From: Streptomyces sp. SA15
GTDB taxonomy: Bacteria; Actinomycetota; Actinomycetes; Streptomycetales; Streptomycetaceae
Assembly (NCBI RefSeq): GCF_002291145.1
Contig: NZ_NTGE01000144.1
Span: 1-52,046 of the forward strand
Reading direction: 5' to 3'
Length of the DNA: 52,046 nt
The notes beneath the pieces are model-generated. The model saw only the letters and a program-made list of their open reading frames with translations, was not told where the DNA came from and did not search any database. Positions 34,694 through 42,623 of the stretch are shown piece by piece. Positions within the stretch are counted from its first letter, which is position 1; each line of letters starts with the position of its first letter. Position numbers and translations under genes: made by a program.

Positions 34694-36091
34694 GTGGATG
34701 TGACACAGCCTCTGAGGGTCCTGGGAAGGCGGGCGTCGGGCGTGGCGGTGCAGGAGGCGAGACAAGGCGATCCGGGTGGTGCTCGCGGTGGTGCGTCCGG
34801 GGGTTCGTACGGCGGGCCGTATGGCGGCGCGCACGGCGGCGCGTATGGGGTTGCGCACGTGGGCGGTTGCACCTGCGGGGACTGTCCGCACGGGGCGCGT
34901 GCGGGGCATCGGCAGGCGGTGGCGGAATTCCTGCTGAAGCGGGACGGGTTCGCGGCGGGGCAGGGGCTGCCCGCGGGCGTGGCCCACTCGGCGTCCGCCT
35001 CGCGGCAGTGGGTCTCGGAGGAGCTGACCCAGTCCGCGGAACTCGTCGCCGAACGCGCCCGGGCCGAGGGCGAGGCCTGGCTGGCGCTGCTCTGGCGCCG
35101 TACGGCGTGTGCGGTGTGGGCGCTGGTCGTGGTGTTGCTGCTGGTGCAGGCGTTGACGGCGATCGGGGCCGGCTGGACCGCCGCGCGTACGGCTGGGCTG
35201 CTCGCGGCGTTGGTGATGGCCGGCGCGCTGACGGCTGCGTCGTGGTTCCACCGGGCGCGGGGCGGTGCGCTCGCGCCGGTGATCGGCGAGGACAACCGGC
35301 TGTCGACCTCGCGTGCGGTGGCGGCGGGCTGGGTGCTGTTCGTCGCATACGCGGTGTTGGTGCTGGTGGGCCGTCTGGCGGCTGCCTCCGGGCATGCCGA
35401 GCGTGACGCGCTGATCTCCGGGCTCGGGCTCGCCCGGGGCGCGGGTGTGGTGACCGTGCTTGCCGTGGTGTGCGCGATCGCCGTGCTGGTGCGGCGGGTG
35501 GTCGGGCTGCGGGTGCTGGGGCAGCGGTTGCAGAAGGTGCGGGCGGACCGGCCGAGGGCCGCCGATCTGCTGACGGACGATGCGGGGCGGGGGACCTTCG
35601 CTGACATTCAGTACGTCGTGATCAGCGGTGTGGCTCTGTTGTTCGCGGCGGTGCGGTTGGGCCGGCGGCCGGATCAGCTGCCGGATCTGCCGTGGGGGCT
35701 GGCCGTGGTGGTGCTGGTGTCGGCGGGGACGTATCTGGCGGGCAAGTACGCGGAGGGAGGCCGGCCGGTGATTCTCTCCGTGGTGCGCGCGCGGGAGGCC
35801 GGTGACCTGGACGGTCCGATCCGCACCGGCGACGACGTCGAGATCCGGGGGGCCGGGTTCGTGCCGCCGGGGGCGCAGGAGGCGGATCGGTTGTCGCGGA
35901 TGGTCGTGCGTATCGGTGCGGTGAATGTGCGGGTGCCGTTGGTGCCGGTGACCGGTGGCTTCAGCAACCCTGCGGACGCGGTCCTGACGGTGCCGGTGCC
36001 GGTGGATGTGGAGCCGGGGCGGGTGGAGGTGCAGGTGGTGACCGCGGCGGGGGTGGAGACGAATCGGTATGCGATCGATGTGACGGAGTAA
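34694..36091 (+). CDS. Membrane protein of unknown function
   Basis: 465 residues starting at GTG 34694 (GTG 34700 is slightly better spaced from the GGGGA). The N-terminus has a Gly/Ala/Ser/Tyr-rich repeat (GGASGGSYGGPYGGAHGGAYG) and a Cys-rich GGCTCGDCPHG. Five or so membrane helices follow: VWALVVVLLLVQAL, AGLLAALVMAGALTAASW, AAGWVLFVAYAVLVLVG, GAGVVTVLAVVCAIAVLV and ISGVALLFAAV with a further LAVVVLVSAGTYLAG. The C-terminal 110 residues outside the membrane segments form a beta-rich domain (DDVEIRGAGFVPPGAQEADR, VVRIGAVNVRVPLVPVTGGF). I do not recognise a family. The Cys pair might bind metal. No operon partner is evident. Confidence 0.7.
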   Translation: MDVTQPLRVLGRRASGVAVQEARQGDPGGARGGASGGSYGGPYGGAHGGAYGVAHVGGCTCGDCPHGARAGHRQAVAEFLLKRDGFAAGQGLPAGVAHSASASRQWVSEELTQSAELVAERARAEGEAWLALLWRRTACAVWALVVVLLLVQALTAIGAGWTAARTAGLLAALVMAGALTAASWFHRARGGALAPVIGEDNRLSTSRAVAAGWVLFVAYAVLVLVGRLAAASGHAERDALISGLGLARGAGVVTVLAVVCAIAVLVRRVVGLRVLGQRLQKVRADRPRAADLLTDDAGRGTFADIQYVVISGVALLFAAVRLGRRPDQLPDLPWGLAVVVLVSAGTYLAGKYAEGGRPVILSVVRAREAGDLDGPIRTGDDVEIRGAGFVPPGAQEADRLSRMVVRIGAVNVRVPLVPVTGGFSNPADAVLTVPVPVDVEPGRVEVQVVTAAGVETNRYAIDVTE

Positions 36092-36153
36092 CACTGCGGG
36101 TGCGCGGCATCTCCGACCCAGGAACGCGGTCTCAAGTCTGAGAACTTTGGTCG

Positions 36154-36182
36154 CGACAGGAGTGAGCGGGTTTCGCCTGTCG
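36154..36182 (+). terminator. Weak candidate terminator before doxX
   Basis: CGACAGG (36154-36160) and CCTGTCG (36176-36182) form a 7-bp stem with a 15-nt loop; TACGTATCGTCTTTTT follows. It could end the membrane-protein transcript or be coincidental. Confidence 0.35.
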
Positions 36183-36239
36183 TACGTATCGTCTTTTTGA
36201 GGGGTCACGGCACGCGCGGGCGAGAGGCGGCTACGAGCG

Positions 36240-36770
36240 ATGACTCACGGCATTCGTACGGACACGCACACCCCCTATCTGAACGGCGGCCGGGACTGGC
36301 GGGACACCGCCACTCGTTACGCCCTGCTCCCACTCCGCGTCTTCCTCGGCGTCACCTTCATCTACGCCGGCCTGGACAAACTCACCGACAGCGCCTTCAT
36401 GAAGGACGCCGGATCCGGCTCGGTCGGCGACCTGATGCGCACCGTCCGGGACTCCTCGGCCATCCCGGCCCTGGTCGACCTGTCCCTGAAGAACCCCGTC
36501 GGCTTCGGTTACGCCATCGCCATCGGTGAGCTCGCCGTCGGTATCGGCATCCTGATCGGGCTGCTCTCCCGTCTGGCCGCGGTCGGCGGCGCGCTGATCT
36601 CGCTCAGCCTGTGGCTGACGGTGAGCTGGGCCACCGAGCCGTACTACTACGGCAACGACCTCATCTACCTCATGGCCTGGCTGCCCCTCGTCCTCGCGGG
36701 CGCCCCCGTCCTCTCCCTGGACGCCGCCCTGCGCACACGGCGACGACAGCGGGCCGGGGCCTACCGGTAG
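36240..36770 (+). CDS. DoxX family membrane protein
   Basis: 176 residues from ATG 36240 with four membrane helices: LLPLRVFLGVTFIYAGLDKL (the DoxX signature near the first helix), PVGFGYAIAIGELAVGIGILI, LSRLAAVGGALISLSLWLTVS and LIYLMAWLPLVLAGAPVLS. DoxX-like proteins are small quinone-associated or oxidative-stress membrane proteins; SodA/DoxX/thiosulfate oxidoreductase links are known in mycobacteria. Here there is no such neighbour, so function is only family-based. The soluble loop between helices 1 and 2 (DSAFMKDAGSGSVGDLMRTV) is typical of actinobacterial members. It is divergent from no gene and convergent with the small membrane gene ending at 36788. Confidence 0.85.
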   Translation: MTHGIRTDTHTPYLNGGRDWRDTATRYALLPLRVFLGVTFIYAGLDKLTDSAFMKDAGSGSVGDLMRTVRDSSAIPALVDLSLKNPVGFGYAIAIGELAVGIGILIGLLSRLAAVGGALISLSLWLTVSWATEPYYYGNDLIYLMAWLPLVLAGAPVLSLDAALRTRRRQRAGAYR

Positions 36771-36787
36771 CCGTAACGCCGCCATCG

Positions 36788-37051
36788 TCATAGGGGCGGC
36801 TCCGGTTGTGTCCCGGAGGGATTCGGCTGTGCCCCGACCTGCTCCGTACGGCCCGGTCCGCGGCGTTTGCGGATGGCCCGGGTCAGGACGCCGACCGCGC
36901 CTGCCAGGCAGAGGCCGACCGTGACGAGCGGGATGATCGCGAACCACGGGGTGTCCCAGAGGCCGCCCGCGTCACCGGAGTAGATGACGCCCGCGAGGAT
37001 GAGGAAAAGCCCGGCGACCAGCTTTCCGGGCTGGAACTCATGACGTAGCAC
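36788..37051 (-). CDS. Small two-helix membrane protein
   Basis: 87 residues from GTG 37051, overlapping the last 14 bp of the PspC gene upstream, so translation is likely coupled. Two hydrophobic helices are clear (LVAGLFLILAGVIYSG and WFAIIPLVTVGLCLAGAVGVL), with a basic RKRRGPGR segment and a Pro/Gln-rich end. There is no recognised domain. Coupling to a PspC/LiaF-like protein suggests an accessory role at the membrane in the same stress module, by position only. Confidence 0.75.
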   Translation of the reverse strand: MLRHEFQPGKLVAGLFLILAGVIYSGDAGGLWDTPWFAIIPLVTVGLCLAGAVGVLTRAIRKRRGPGRTEQVGAQPNPSGTQPEPPL

Positions 37052-38474
37052 GGCTCACCTCCGCCTGCCCGATGCCGACCCTGAGGTCGAGGTCGAGTGT
37101 GCCGGTGTCCTTCGCGACGGTCGTCGGCCGCAGGGTCACCTCCTCGTGCTTGCCCGGTGCCACGTCCACGTCCTTCTCGTCGTCGCCCGGCAACTGGATG
37201 TCGCCCACCCCCACGTCCATGCTCACTTTCACGGTCACGTCCGCGGGCACGATCACCCGCAGGTGGCCCATGCCGACGTCGGCCTGTGCGGCCACCGTCT
37301 GCCCCTTGGCGAGGTCCAGTCCGCTCAGGTCCAGGGTGCCGACGCCGGTGCCGAGTTCGTAGTGCGGCTGGACGTTCGTCGCCGTGGCGGGCCGCCAGGT
37401 CGTGCGCTCCCAGTGTGTGCTGATGTCCTTGGGCAGGGCCGCCGAGGCGGCGAGCAGGGCCGCAGTGACGATCGCCAGGAAGATCGACCCCGCCCCGGTC
37501 CGGCCCAGGAACGCGCTGACCGCGATGCCCAAGCCGAAGACGACGAGCGCGCACGCCAGGCCGGTCTGCAGGCTGGTGCCGAGTGTCTGGTCGTCCCACG
37601 TCAGGCGGGTGCCGAGGCCGCCCGCGAGCAGGGCGAACAGGAAGACCCAGCCGCCGATCCAGCGGGGGCCGCGCGGCTTGGGCTGGCGGGCGCGCGGGGG
37701 GTGTATGTCCGGGCGGTCGCCCCACGGGGTGCGCAGGCCGATGTGGACGGCGGCCGCCAGGTCCCGGTCGCGGGAGTCCCCGGGGCCCCACAGATAGCCC
37801 GTGCCGCCCACGTGCGTGCCGTCCTTGACGATGGGGTCGCGCCACCACGACTGGTAGGCGGCGGGCACCGGCGGTGCCTGGGCCTCCGGCGGGGCGTCGG
37901 CGACGGCCTGGGCCGCCAGCGGGTCGGTGTCGGGGGCGCCGCGGTGCCGCGACCAGTACCCGGCGCCCGCGAGGAGGAGGGAGAGGACGATGGCGAAGGT
38001 GAGCACGCCGCCGTTGCTCAGCAGCGTGAGGAACACCCCGCAGCCGATCAGCGCGAACAGCACGGCCGTCAGCGCCTGGCCGTCGACGCGGCCGGTCAGC
38101 AGCTTGCGCACCTCGTTCTCGTCCTCGTCGTCGTACGGGACGAAGAGCCAGGCGAAGCCGTAGAAGAGGAGGCCGATGCCGCCGGTCGCGGAGAGCACCG
38201 CGAGGGTGATCCGGAAGATCACCGGATCCATGTCGCACTGCCGCCCGAGCCCCGCGCAGACCCCGGCGAGCATCTTGTACCGCCGGTCGCGCCGGAACTT
38301 GCGGGGCAATTCGGCCACGCCGGCCTCGCCGGGCGCCGCCGCGCCGGATCCGTCGGCCACGGTCGGCTGCCTGGCGGGCGCGCGCGATTCCTCACCGGCC
38401 TTGGCTGCGGCGCCCGCGTCGGACGAGGTGCCCTCGCCGGGCACGGCGTCCGCGGCGTGCTGGTGCTCTGTCAT
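37038..38474 (-). CDS. PspC-domain membrane protein with LiaF-like C-terminus
   Basis: 478 residues from ATG 38474; the open frame back to 38678 is unsupported. An N-terminal disordered part is followed by a PspC domain (FRRDRRYKMLAGVCAGLGRQ then FRITLAVLSATGGIGLLFYGFAWLFVP), several membrane helices (ALTAVLFALIGCGVFLTLL, LTFAIVLSLLLAGAGYW, and others to ~residue 360), and a C-terminal beta-solenoid-like domain (GVGTLDLSGLDLAKGQ, VGMGHLRVIVPADVTVKV, VGVGDIQLPGD) resembling the LiaF/DUF2154 region. PspC and LiaF proteins sense and relay envelope stress. It lies divergent from a PspC-domain sensor kinase and its response regulator and so is probably a target or partner of that system. Confidence 0.88.
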   Translation of the reverse strand: MTEHQHAADAVPGEGTSSDAGAAAKAGEESRAPARQPTVADGSGAAAPGEAGVAELPRKFRRDRRYKMLAGVCAGLGRQCDMDPVIFRITLAVLSATGGIGLLFYGFAWLFVPYDDEDENEVRKLLTGRVDGQALTAVLFALIGCGVFLTLLSNGGVLTFAIVLSLLLAGAGYWSRHRGAPDTDPLAAQAVADAPPEAQAPPVPAAYQSWWRDPIVKDGTHVGGTGYLWGPGDSRDRDLAAAVHIGLRTPWGDRPDIHPPRARQPKPRGPRWIGGWVFLFALLAGGLGTRLTWDDQTLGTSLQTGLACALVVFGLGIAVSAFLGRTGAGSIFLAIVTAALLAASAALPKDISTHWERTTWRPATATNVQPHYELGTGVGTLDLSGLDLAKGQTVAAQADVGMGHLRVIVPADVTVKVSMDVGVGDIQLPGDDEKDVDVAPGKHEEVTLRPTTVAKDTGTLDLDLRVGIGQAEVSRATS

Positions 38475-38516
38475 GTGTCCATGGTGACGGGCGCCGCGTC
38501 GCGGCGGCAGTCGGCA

Positions 38517-38653
38517 TGACCCTGGCCGGACCCTGATATCTGCCCTGAGCCGGCGCCGGGGAAGCGTTCGACGGGCCTGGGCGCCGAAGATCAGGGGAGT
38601 CTCCGGGGCCGACCCTGATGCCCGGGCCCTCCGGCCGTGTGAACATCGATGGC
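38517..38653. promoter_or_regulatory. Divergent promoter region with CCCTGAT boxes
   Basis: Three copies of CCCTGAT occur: 38531-38537 and 38613-38619 on plus, and 38590-38596 on minus (ATCAGGG). The two plus copies share the longer context CCG(G)ACCCTGAT. The arrangement between the PspC gene and the two-component operon suggests regulator binding sites. Confidence 0.45.
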
Positions 38654-39946
38654 ATGCCGGAAGCCGCAGCAGCGCCACTCGTCGAACCGCGGCCGCCGCG
38701 CAAGCTCTACCGCAGCAGTGACGGACGCTGGCTCGGTGGCGTGGCGCGGGGGCTCGCCGGACACCTCGGGCTGCCCGTGATCTGGGTGCGGCTCGTCTTC
38801 GTCGGCCTGTTCATGGCGGACGGCCTCGGCGCCCTGCTGTATGCCGCGTTCTGGTTCTTCGTGCCGCTCGGGGTCGGCGGGGTCGGCGGCCAGCGGCCCC
38901 CTTCCCTCGTCACCGCCGAGACCGCGCCGGACGGCCGCCGCAGACTCACTGCCCGCAGGCCGGACAAGGGCCAGATCGTGGCCCTGCTCCTCATGGTCGT
39001 CGTGGCCATGGTCTTCGTGGGCAATGTGAATCTCGGCAACGGCGCCAGGGCCTACCTCTGGCCGACCGTTCTCGTCGGCGCGGGCGTCGCCCTCGTCTGG
39101 CGCCAGGCGGACAACGCCCGGCGGGCCCGCTGGGCCGAGGTCGGCCGACGCCGCCGTACGCTCACGCTGCTGCGCGCAGGCGCAGGTGTACTCCTGGTCA
39201 CCGCAGGTGTCTCCGGCATCTTCGTCCTGCAGGGCTCCGCCGCCCACCTCGGCTCGGTCCTCCAGGCGGCACTCGCGGTCCTCGTCGGCATAACGCTGCT
39301 GGCCGGCCCCTACCTGGTGCGTATGACCCAGGACCTCTCCGAGGAGCGCCTGATGCGCATCCGCGCCCAGGAGCGCGCGGAGGTCGCCGCCCACGTCCAT
39401 GACTCGGTGCTGCACACCCTGACCCTGATCCAGCGCAGCGCGGAGAACGCGGCGGAGGTGCGCCGCCTCGCCCGCGCCCAGGAGCGCGATCTGCGCACCT
39501 GGCTCTACAAACCCGAGGGCACCGGCAAGGACGAGGCCGACGAGCCCACCACCCTCGCCGACGCGGTGCGGCGCAACGCCGCGGAGGTGGAGGACAAGCA
39601 CGGTGTCCCCATAGAGGTGGTCGTGGTCGGCGACTGCCCGCTCGACGAGAGAATCGGCGCACAGATGCAGGCCGCACGCGAGGCGATGGTGAACGCCGCC
39701 AAGTACGGTGGCGAGGGCGGCGCCGTCCAGGTCTACGCCGAAGTCGAGGGCAAGACGGTCTTCGTGTCCGTCCGCGACCGCGGCCCCGGCTTCGACCTCG
39801 ACTCGATACCCGCCGACCGCATGGGCGTTAGAGAATCGATCATCGGCCGCATGGAGCGCAACGGCGGCACGGCGCGGCTGCGCGCGGTGCCGGACGGCGG
39901 CACGGAGGTCGAGCTGGAGATGGAGAGGGCGGAGAAGACGTCATGA
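38654..39946 (+). CDS. PspC-domain sensor histidine kinase
   Basis: 430 residues from ATG 38654 (ATG 38618 and GTG 38639 are in frame upstream; 38618 overlaps a CCCTGAT box, and the family start is near 38654). An N-terminal PspC domain (YRSSDGRWLGGVARGLAGHL, FVGLFMADGLGALLYAAFWFFVP) and four to five membrane helices precede a HisKA_3-type dimerisation region with the predicted phospho-His in VAAHVHDSVLHTLTLIQR. A GHKL ATP domain follows (EAMVNAAKYGG as N-box, RDRGPGFDLDSI as the G1 region, GVRESIIGRMERNGG). The architecture is like actinobacterial LiaS/VraS-type sensors fused to PspC. Its ATGA overlap with the next gene shows coupling to the response regulator. Confidence 0.9.
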   Translation: MPEAAAAPLVEPRPPRKLYRSSDGRWLGGVARGLAGHLGLPVIWVRLVFVGLFMADGLGALLYAAFWFFVPLGVGGVGGQRPPSLVTAETAPDGRRRLTARRPDKGQIVALLLMVVVAMVFVGNVNLGNGARAYLWPTVLVGAGVALVWRQADNARRARWAEVGRRRRTLTLLRAGAGVLLVTAGVSGIFVLQGSAAHLGSVLQAALAVLVGITLLAGPYLVRMTQDLSEERLMRIRAQERAEVAAHVHDSVLHTLTLIQRSAENAAEVRRLARAQERDLRTWLYKPEGTGKDEADEPTTLADAVRRNAAEVEDKHGVPIEVVVVGDCPLDERIGAQMQAAREAMVNAAKYGGEGGAVQVYAEVEGKTVFVSVRDRGPGFDLDSIPADRMGVRESIIGRMERNGGTARLRAVPDGGTEVELEMERAEKTS

Positions 39947-40668
39947 GCGACCCGACCGAGACGAACGCGGAGCCCACGGAGCCGACGCCTGGTGGCGGCA
40001 CGGGCGAGCGGCACGTGCGCGTGGTGCTCGTCGACGACCACCGCATGTTCCGCACGGGCGTCCAGGCCGAGATCGGCCAGACCGAGCAGACCGGCGTCGA
40101 GGTCGTCGGCGAGGCCGCGGACGTCGACCAGGCGGTCACGGTCATCACCGCGACCCGCCCCGAGGTCGTCCTCCTCGACGTCCACCTCCCGGGCGGCGGA
40201 GGCGTCGAAGTCCTGCGCCGCTGCGCCCCGTTGATGGCCGACAGCGAGCAGCCCGTCCGTTTCCTCGCCCTGTCCGTCTCGGACGCGGCGGAGGACGTGA
40301 TCGGCGTGATCCGCGGCGGCGCGAGGGGCTACGTCACGAAGACGATCACCGGCACGGATCTGATCAACTCCATCTTCCGCGTCCAGGAGGGCGACGCCGT
40401 CTTCTCCCCGCGCCTGGCCGGCTTCGTCCTCGACGCCTTCGCCTCCACCGACGCCCCACCGGTCGACGAGGACCTCGACCGCCTCACCCAGCGCGAGCGC
40501 GAGGTGCTGCGGCTCATCGCCCGCGGCTATGCGTACAAGGAGATCGCCAAGCAGCTCTTCATCTCGGTGAAGACGGTCGAGTCCCACGTCTCGGCGGTGC
40601 TGCGGAAGCTCCAGCTCTCCAACCGGCATGAGCTGACGCGGTGGGCGACGGCCCGGCGACTGGTGTGA
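39943..40668 (+). CDS. LuxR-family response regulator
   Basis: 241 residues from ATG 39943, overlapping the kinase stop by 4 bp. The receiver domain (VVLVDDHRMFRTGVQAEI with paired acidic residues, phospho-Asp in EVVLLDVHLPGGGG, switch Ser/Thr in LALSVSD, Lys in YVTKTI) is followed by a NarL/LuxR-type HTH (LTQREREVLRLIARGYAYKE, FISVKTVESHVSAVLRKL). It should bind DNA as a phosphorylated dimer; candidate sites are the CCCTGAT boxes upstream of the operon. It completes the PspC-sensor/regulator pair. Confidence 0.95.
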   Translation: MSDPTETNAEPTEPTPGGGTGERHVRVVLVDDHRMFRTGVQAEIGQTEQTGVEVVGEAADVDQAVTVITATRPEVVLLDVHLPGGGGVEVLRRCAPLMADSEQPVRFLALSVSDAAEDVIGVIRGGARGYVTKTITGTDLINSIFRVQEGDAVFSPRLAGFVLDAFASTDAPPVDEDLDRLTQREREVLRLIARGYAYKEIAKQLFISVKTVESHVSAVLRKLQLSNRHELTRWATARRLV

Positions 40669-40722
40669 GCCCGACGGGCGGCAGGTCCGGCCGGGAAGTC
40701 CCAGAAACGGGCGCAGGGCTCC

Positions 40723-41790
40723 TCAGGCCACCCGCGTAGCCCCCGAGAACGGCATCTCGTCGAGCGGCGCCGCCCGCACCGGCGCCGACGGCCTCGGGGC
40801 GTGGATCATCTGGCCGTTGCCGATGTAGATGCCGACGTGGCTGATGCCGGAGTAGAAGAAGACCAGATCGCCGGGGAGGAGTTCCGAGCGGGAGACGCGG
40901 CGGCCGGCGTCGATCTGGGCGTAGGTCGTGCGGGGCAGGGAGATGCCCGCGGAGCGGTACGCGGCCTGGGTCAGGCCCGAGCAGTCGAAGGCGTCCGGAC
41001 CGGTCGCGCCCCAGACGTAGGGGCTGCCCAGCTTGGCGTACGCGTACGAGACGGCCGCCGCCGCACGGGAGCTGGGCGCCTGGGACGTGACGGATCCGGG
41101 GGCCGCGAGGCCGTCCCGTGTGGCCGTCGAGGACCGGGAGGCGCGGGCCGCGTCGCCGCCCGCCCCGAGCCGCGCGCGCTCCTCCGCCGAGAGCTGGGAC
41201 ATCAGCCGTCGTGCCGCACCCAGCTTGCCGTTGATCGTCTTCTTGTGCCGTTGCAGCTCCGCCTGACGCGATGTGAGCGAGGTCAGCTCGATGTGAGAGG
41301 CCCCGCGCAACTGCTCGATCTCCCGCAACTGCTCGCGGACCCGTGCGACGGACGAGGCCTGACGGCTGCCCGCCCGCTCGGCGAACTCGGCCCCGTCCAG
41401 GTACCGGTCGGGATCGGCGGAGAGCGCGAGCTGCAGCGCGGGGTCCAGGCCGCCGTCGCGGTACTCGGCGGCGGCCATCGAACCCAGCGCGTCCCGCGCC
41501 GAGTTGAGCTCCTGCGTCCTGCGGGCCGCCTCGTCCTGCAGCGAGTTCAGCCGCGTCCGGGCCGCCTCCGCCTTCTCCTTCGCGCCGTTGTACTTCTCGG
41601 TGGCGACCTCCGCCTCCTGGTACAGCTCGTCCACCTTCGCCTTGACCTGCGCCGGCGTCAGCCGCGGCTCGGCGTGTCCGGTCCCGTCGAAGCCCGTCGC
41701 GGTCGCCGCGCCCGCCAGGGCGATCGTCGCCGCTGTACGGGCCTTGGTGCCGCCGGCCGGGCGTTGTCGGGGCTTGCGGTGCGCTGCCAC
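40723..41790 (-). CDS. NlpC/P60 peptidoglycan hydrolase with coiled coil
   Basis: A secreted endopeptidase cleaving peptide stems of peptidoglycan, 355 residues from GTG 41790 (AAGGA upstream, rather far). It has a signal peptide (basic KPRQRPAGG, core TAATIALAGAATATG), then a long coiled coil of about 190 residues (VKAKVDELYQEAEVATEKYN, EAARTRLNSLQDEAARR, SRQAELQRHKKTINGKL), a Ser/Ala linker, and the catalytic domain: nucleophilic Cys in PDAFDCSGLTQAAY, His in SGISHVGIYIG and the third polar residue in GQMIHAPR. It is a paralogue of the gene at 42624. The coiled coil could mediate autoinhibition or interaction, as in RipA- and PcsB-like hydrolases; that is inference. Confidence 0.9.
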   Translation of the reverse strand: MAAHRKPRQRPAGGTKARTAATIALAGAATATGFDGTGHAEPRLTPAQVKAKVDELYQEAEVATEKYNGAKEKAEAARTRLNSLQDEAARRTQELNSARDALGSMAAAEYRDGGLDPALQLALSADPDRYLDGAEFAERAGSRQASSVARVREQLREIEQLRGASHIELTSLTSRQAELQRHKKTINGKLGAARRLMSQLSAEERARLGAGGDAARASRSSTATRDGLAAPGSVTSQAPSSRAAAAVSYAYAKLGSPYVWGATGPDAFDCSGLTQAAYRSAGISLPRTTYAQIDAGRRVSRSELLPGDLVFFYSGISHVGIYIGNGQMIHAPRPSAPVRAAPLDEMPFSGATRVA

Positions 41791-42247
41791 GTGGACTGCA
41801 CGTCCTTTCGTACGACTCGTACGGCCGCCTCGTCCGTACGGCGCCGAGCGGAGCGGACGTACGGCCGCCCGAGGGCGGATGGCGCGTCCGGCGGCGGCCC
41901 GCACAGGGGAAGCGGACCGCCGCCGGACCTTCTCGGCGGTGGTGGCCGACTGCCGCCCCTGGCCCGGGCGGCGGTGGGGAGCCGGTCACCTGGTGGAGGA
42001 CGCTAAACCTCGCCGTGTCGGCGCGGTAACGGGTTGTGCGGAAGTGCCGGGAGCGGACCGCCGGGGACCGTATGTGACCGTGATCCCGTGTCGCCGCCGT
42101 CGACTTCACGCAGCGCGATGACCGAAGTGCCGATTCAGGACACGCGCGAGTGAGGGGGTGCTATGGGCCGCATATATGCAAGATCCAGGTAAGGAGGGGT
42201 GGCCCGGTGTCAGGAGGCGCACAAGCCCCTCATTAGGCTCCGGCCTC
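41791..42247. other. Divergent intergenic region between NlpC/P60 and small membrane gene
   Basis: About 457 bp have no supported gene. Contents are the hairpin above, several CGTACG-containing palindromic stretches near 41815-41870, and an AT-richer zone near 42165-42180 (CATATATGCAAG) that may carry the promoter of the rightward gene. Confidence 0.5.
41886..41928. repeat. Long hairpin in the leader of the first NlpC/P60 gene
   Basis: GTCCGGCGGCGG (41886-41897) pairs with CCGCCGCCGGAC (41917-41928), with four further inner pairs after one mismatch. It lies 96-138 nt upstream of the start, in the likely 5' UTR. It does not look like a c-di-AMP riboswitch. Confidence 0.5.
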
Positions 42248-42601
42248 ATGGACGTACTCATCCATCTCTTCGTCGGCCTGCACATCATCGGCATCGCCTC
42301 GCTGCTCGGCGGCTTCCTCACCCAGATGAAGGCGATGGGCGAGGGAACGGCCCGGTTCAACCCGGCGATGCTGCACGGCGCCCTGACGATGCTGGTCACC
42401 GGCGCGATCCTGGTCGGCCTCAACCAGGCCGACGACCAGAGCGTCAACAACGTCAAGATCGGCGTGAAGCTGGCGCTGCTGATCGTGATCCTCGGCCTCG
42501 TCTATGTGAAGCGGGACGACGAGAAGGTGGACAAGGGTCTGTTCGGCCTGGTGGGCCTGCTGACGACGGCGAACATCTTCATCGCGGTGCTGTGGACGTG
42601 A
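42248..42601 (+). CDS. Small four-helix membrane protein
   Basis: 117 residues from ATG 42248; the open frame back to 42158 is unlikely since it includes the promoter-like zone. Four hydrophobic segments: VLIHLFVGLHIIGIASLLGGFL, MLHGALTMLVTGAILVGL, IGVKLALLIVILGLVYV and LFGLVGLLTTANIFIAVLW. This widespread actinobacterial membrane protein is usually annotated hypothetical; I see no catalytic motif. It lies between two peptidoglycan hydrolase genes and converges with the second (22-bp gap), but a functional link is not shown. Confidence 0.8.
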   Translation: MDVLIHLFVGLHIIGIASLLGGFLTQMKAMGEGTARFNPAMLHGALTMLVTGAILVGLNQADDQSVNNVKIGVKLALLIVILGLVYVKRDDEKVDKGLFGLVGLLTTANIFIAVLWT

Positions 42602-42623
42602 TGCCGGCCCCGACGCCGGTGTC

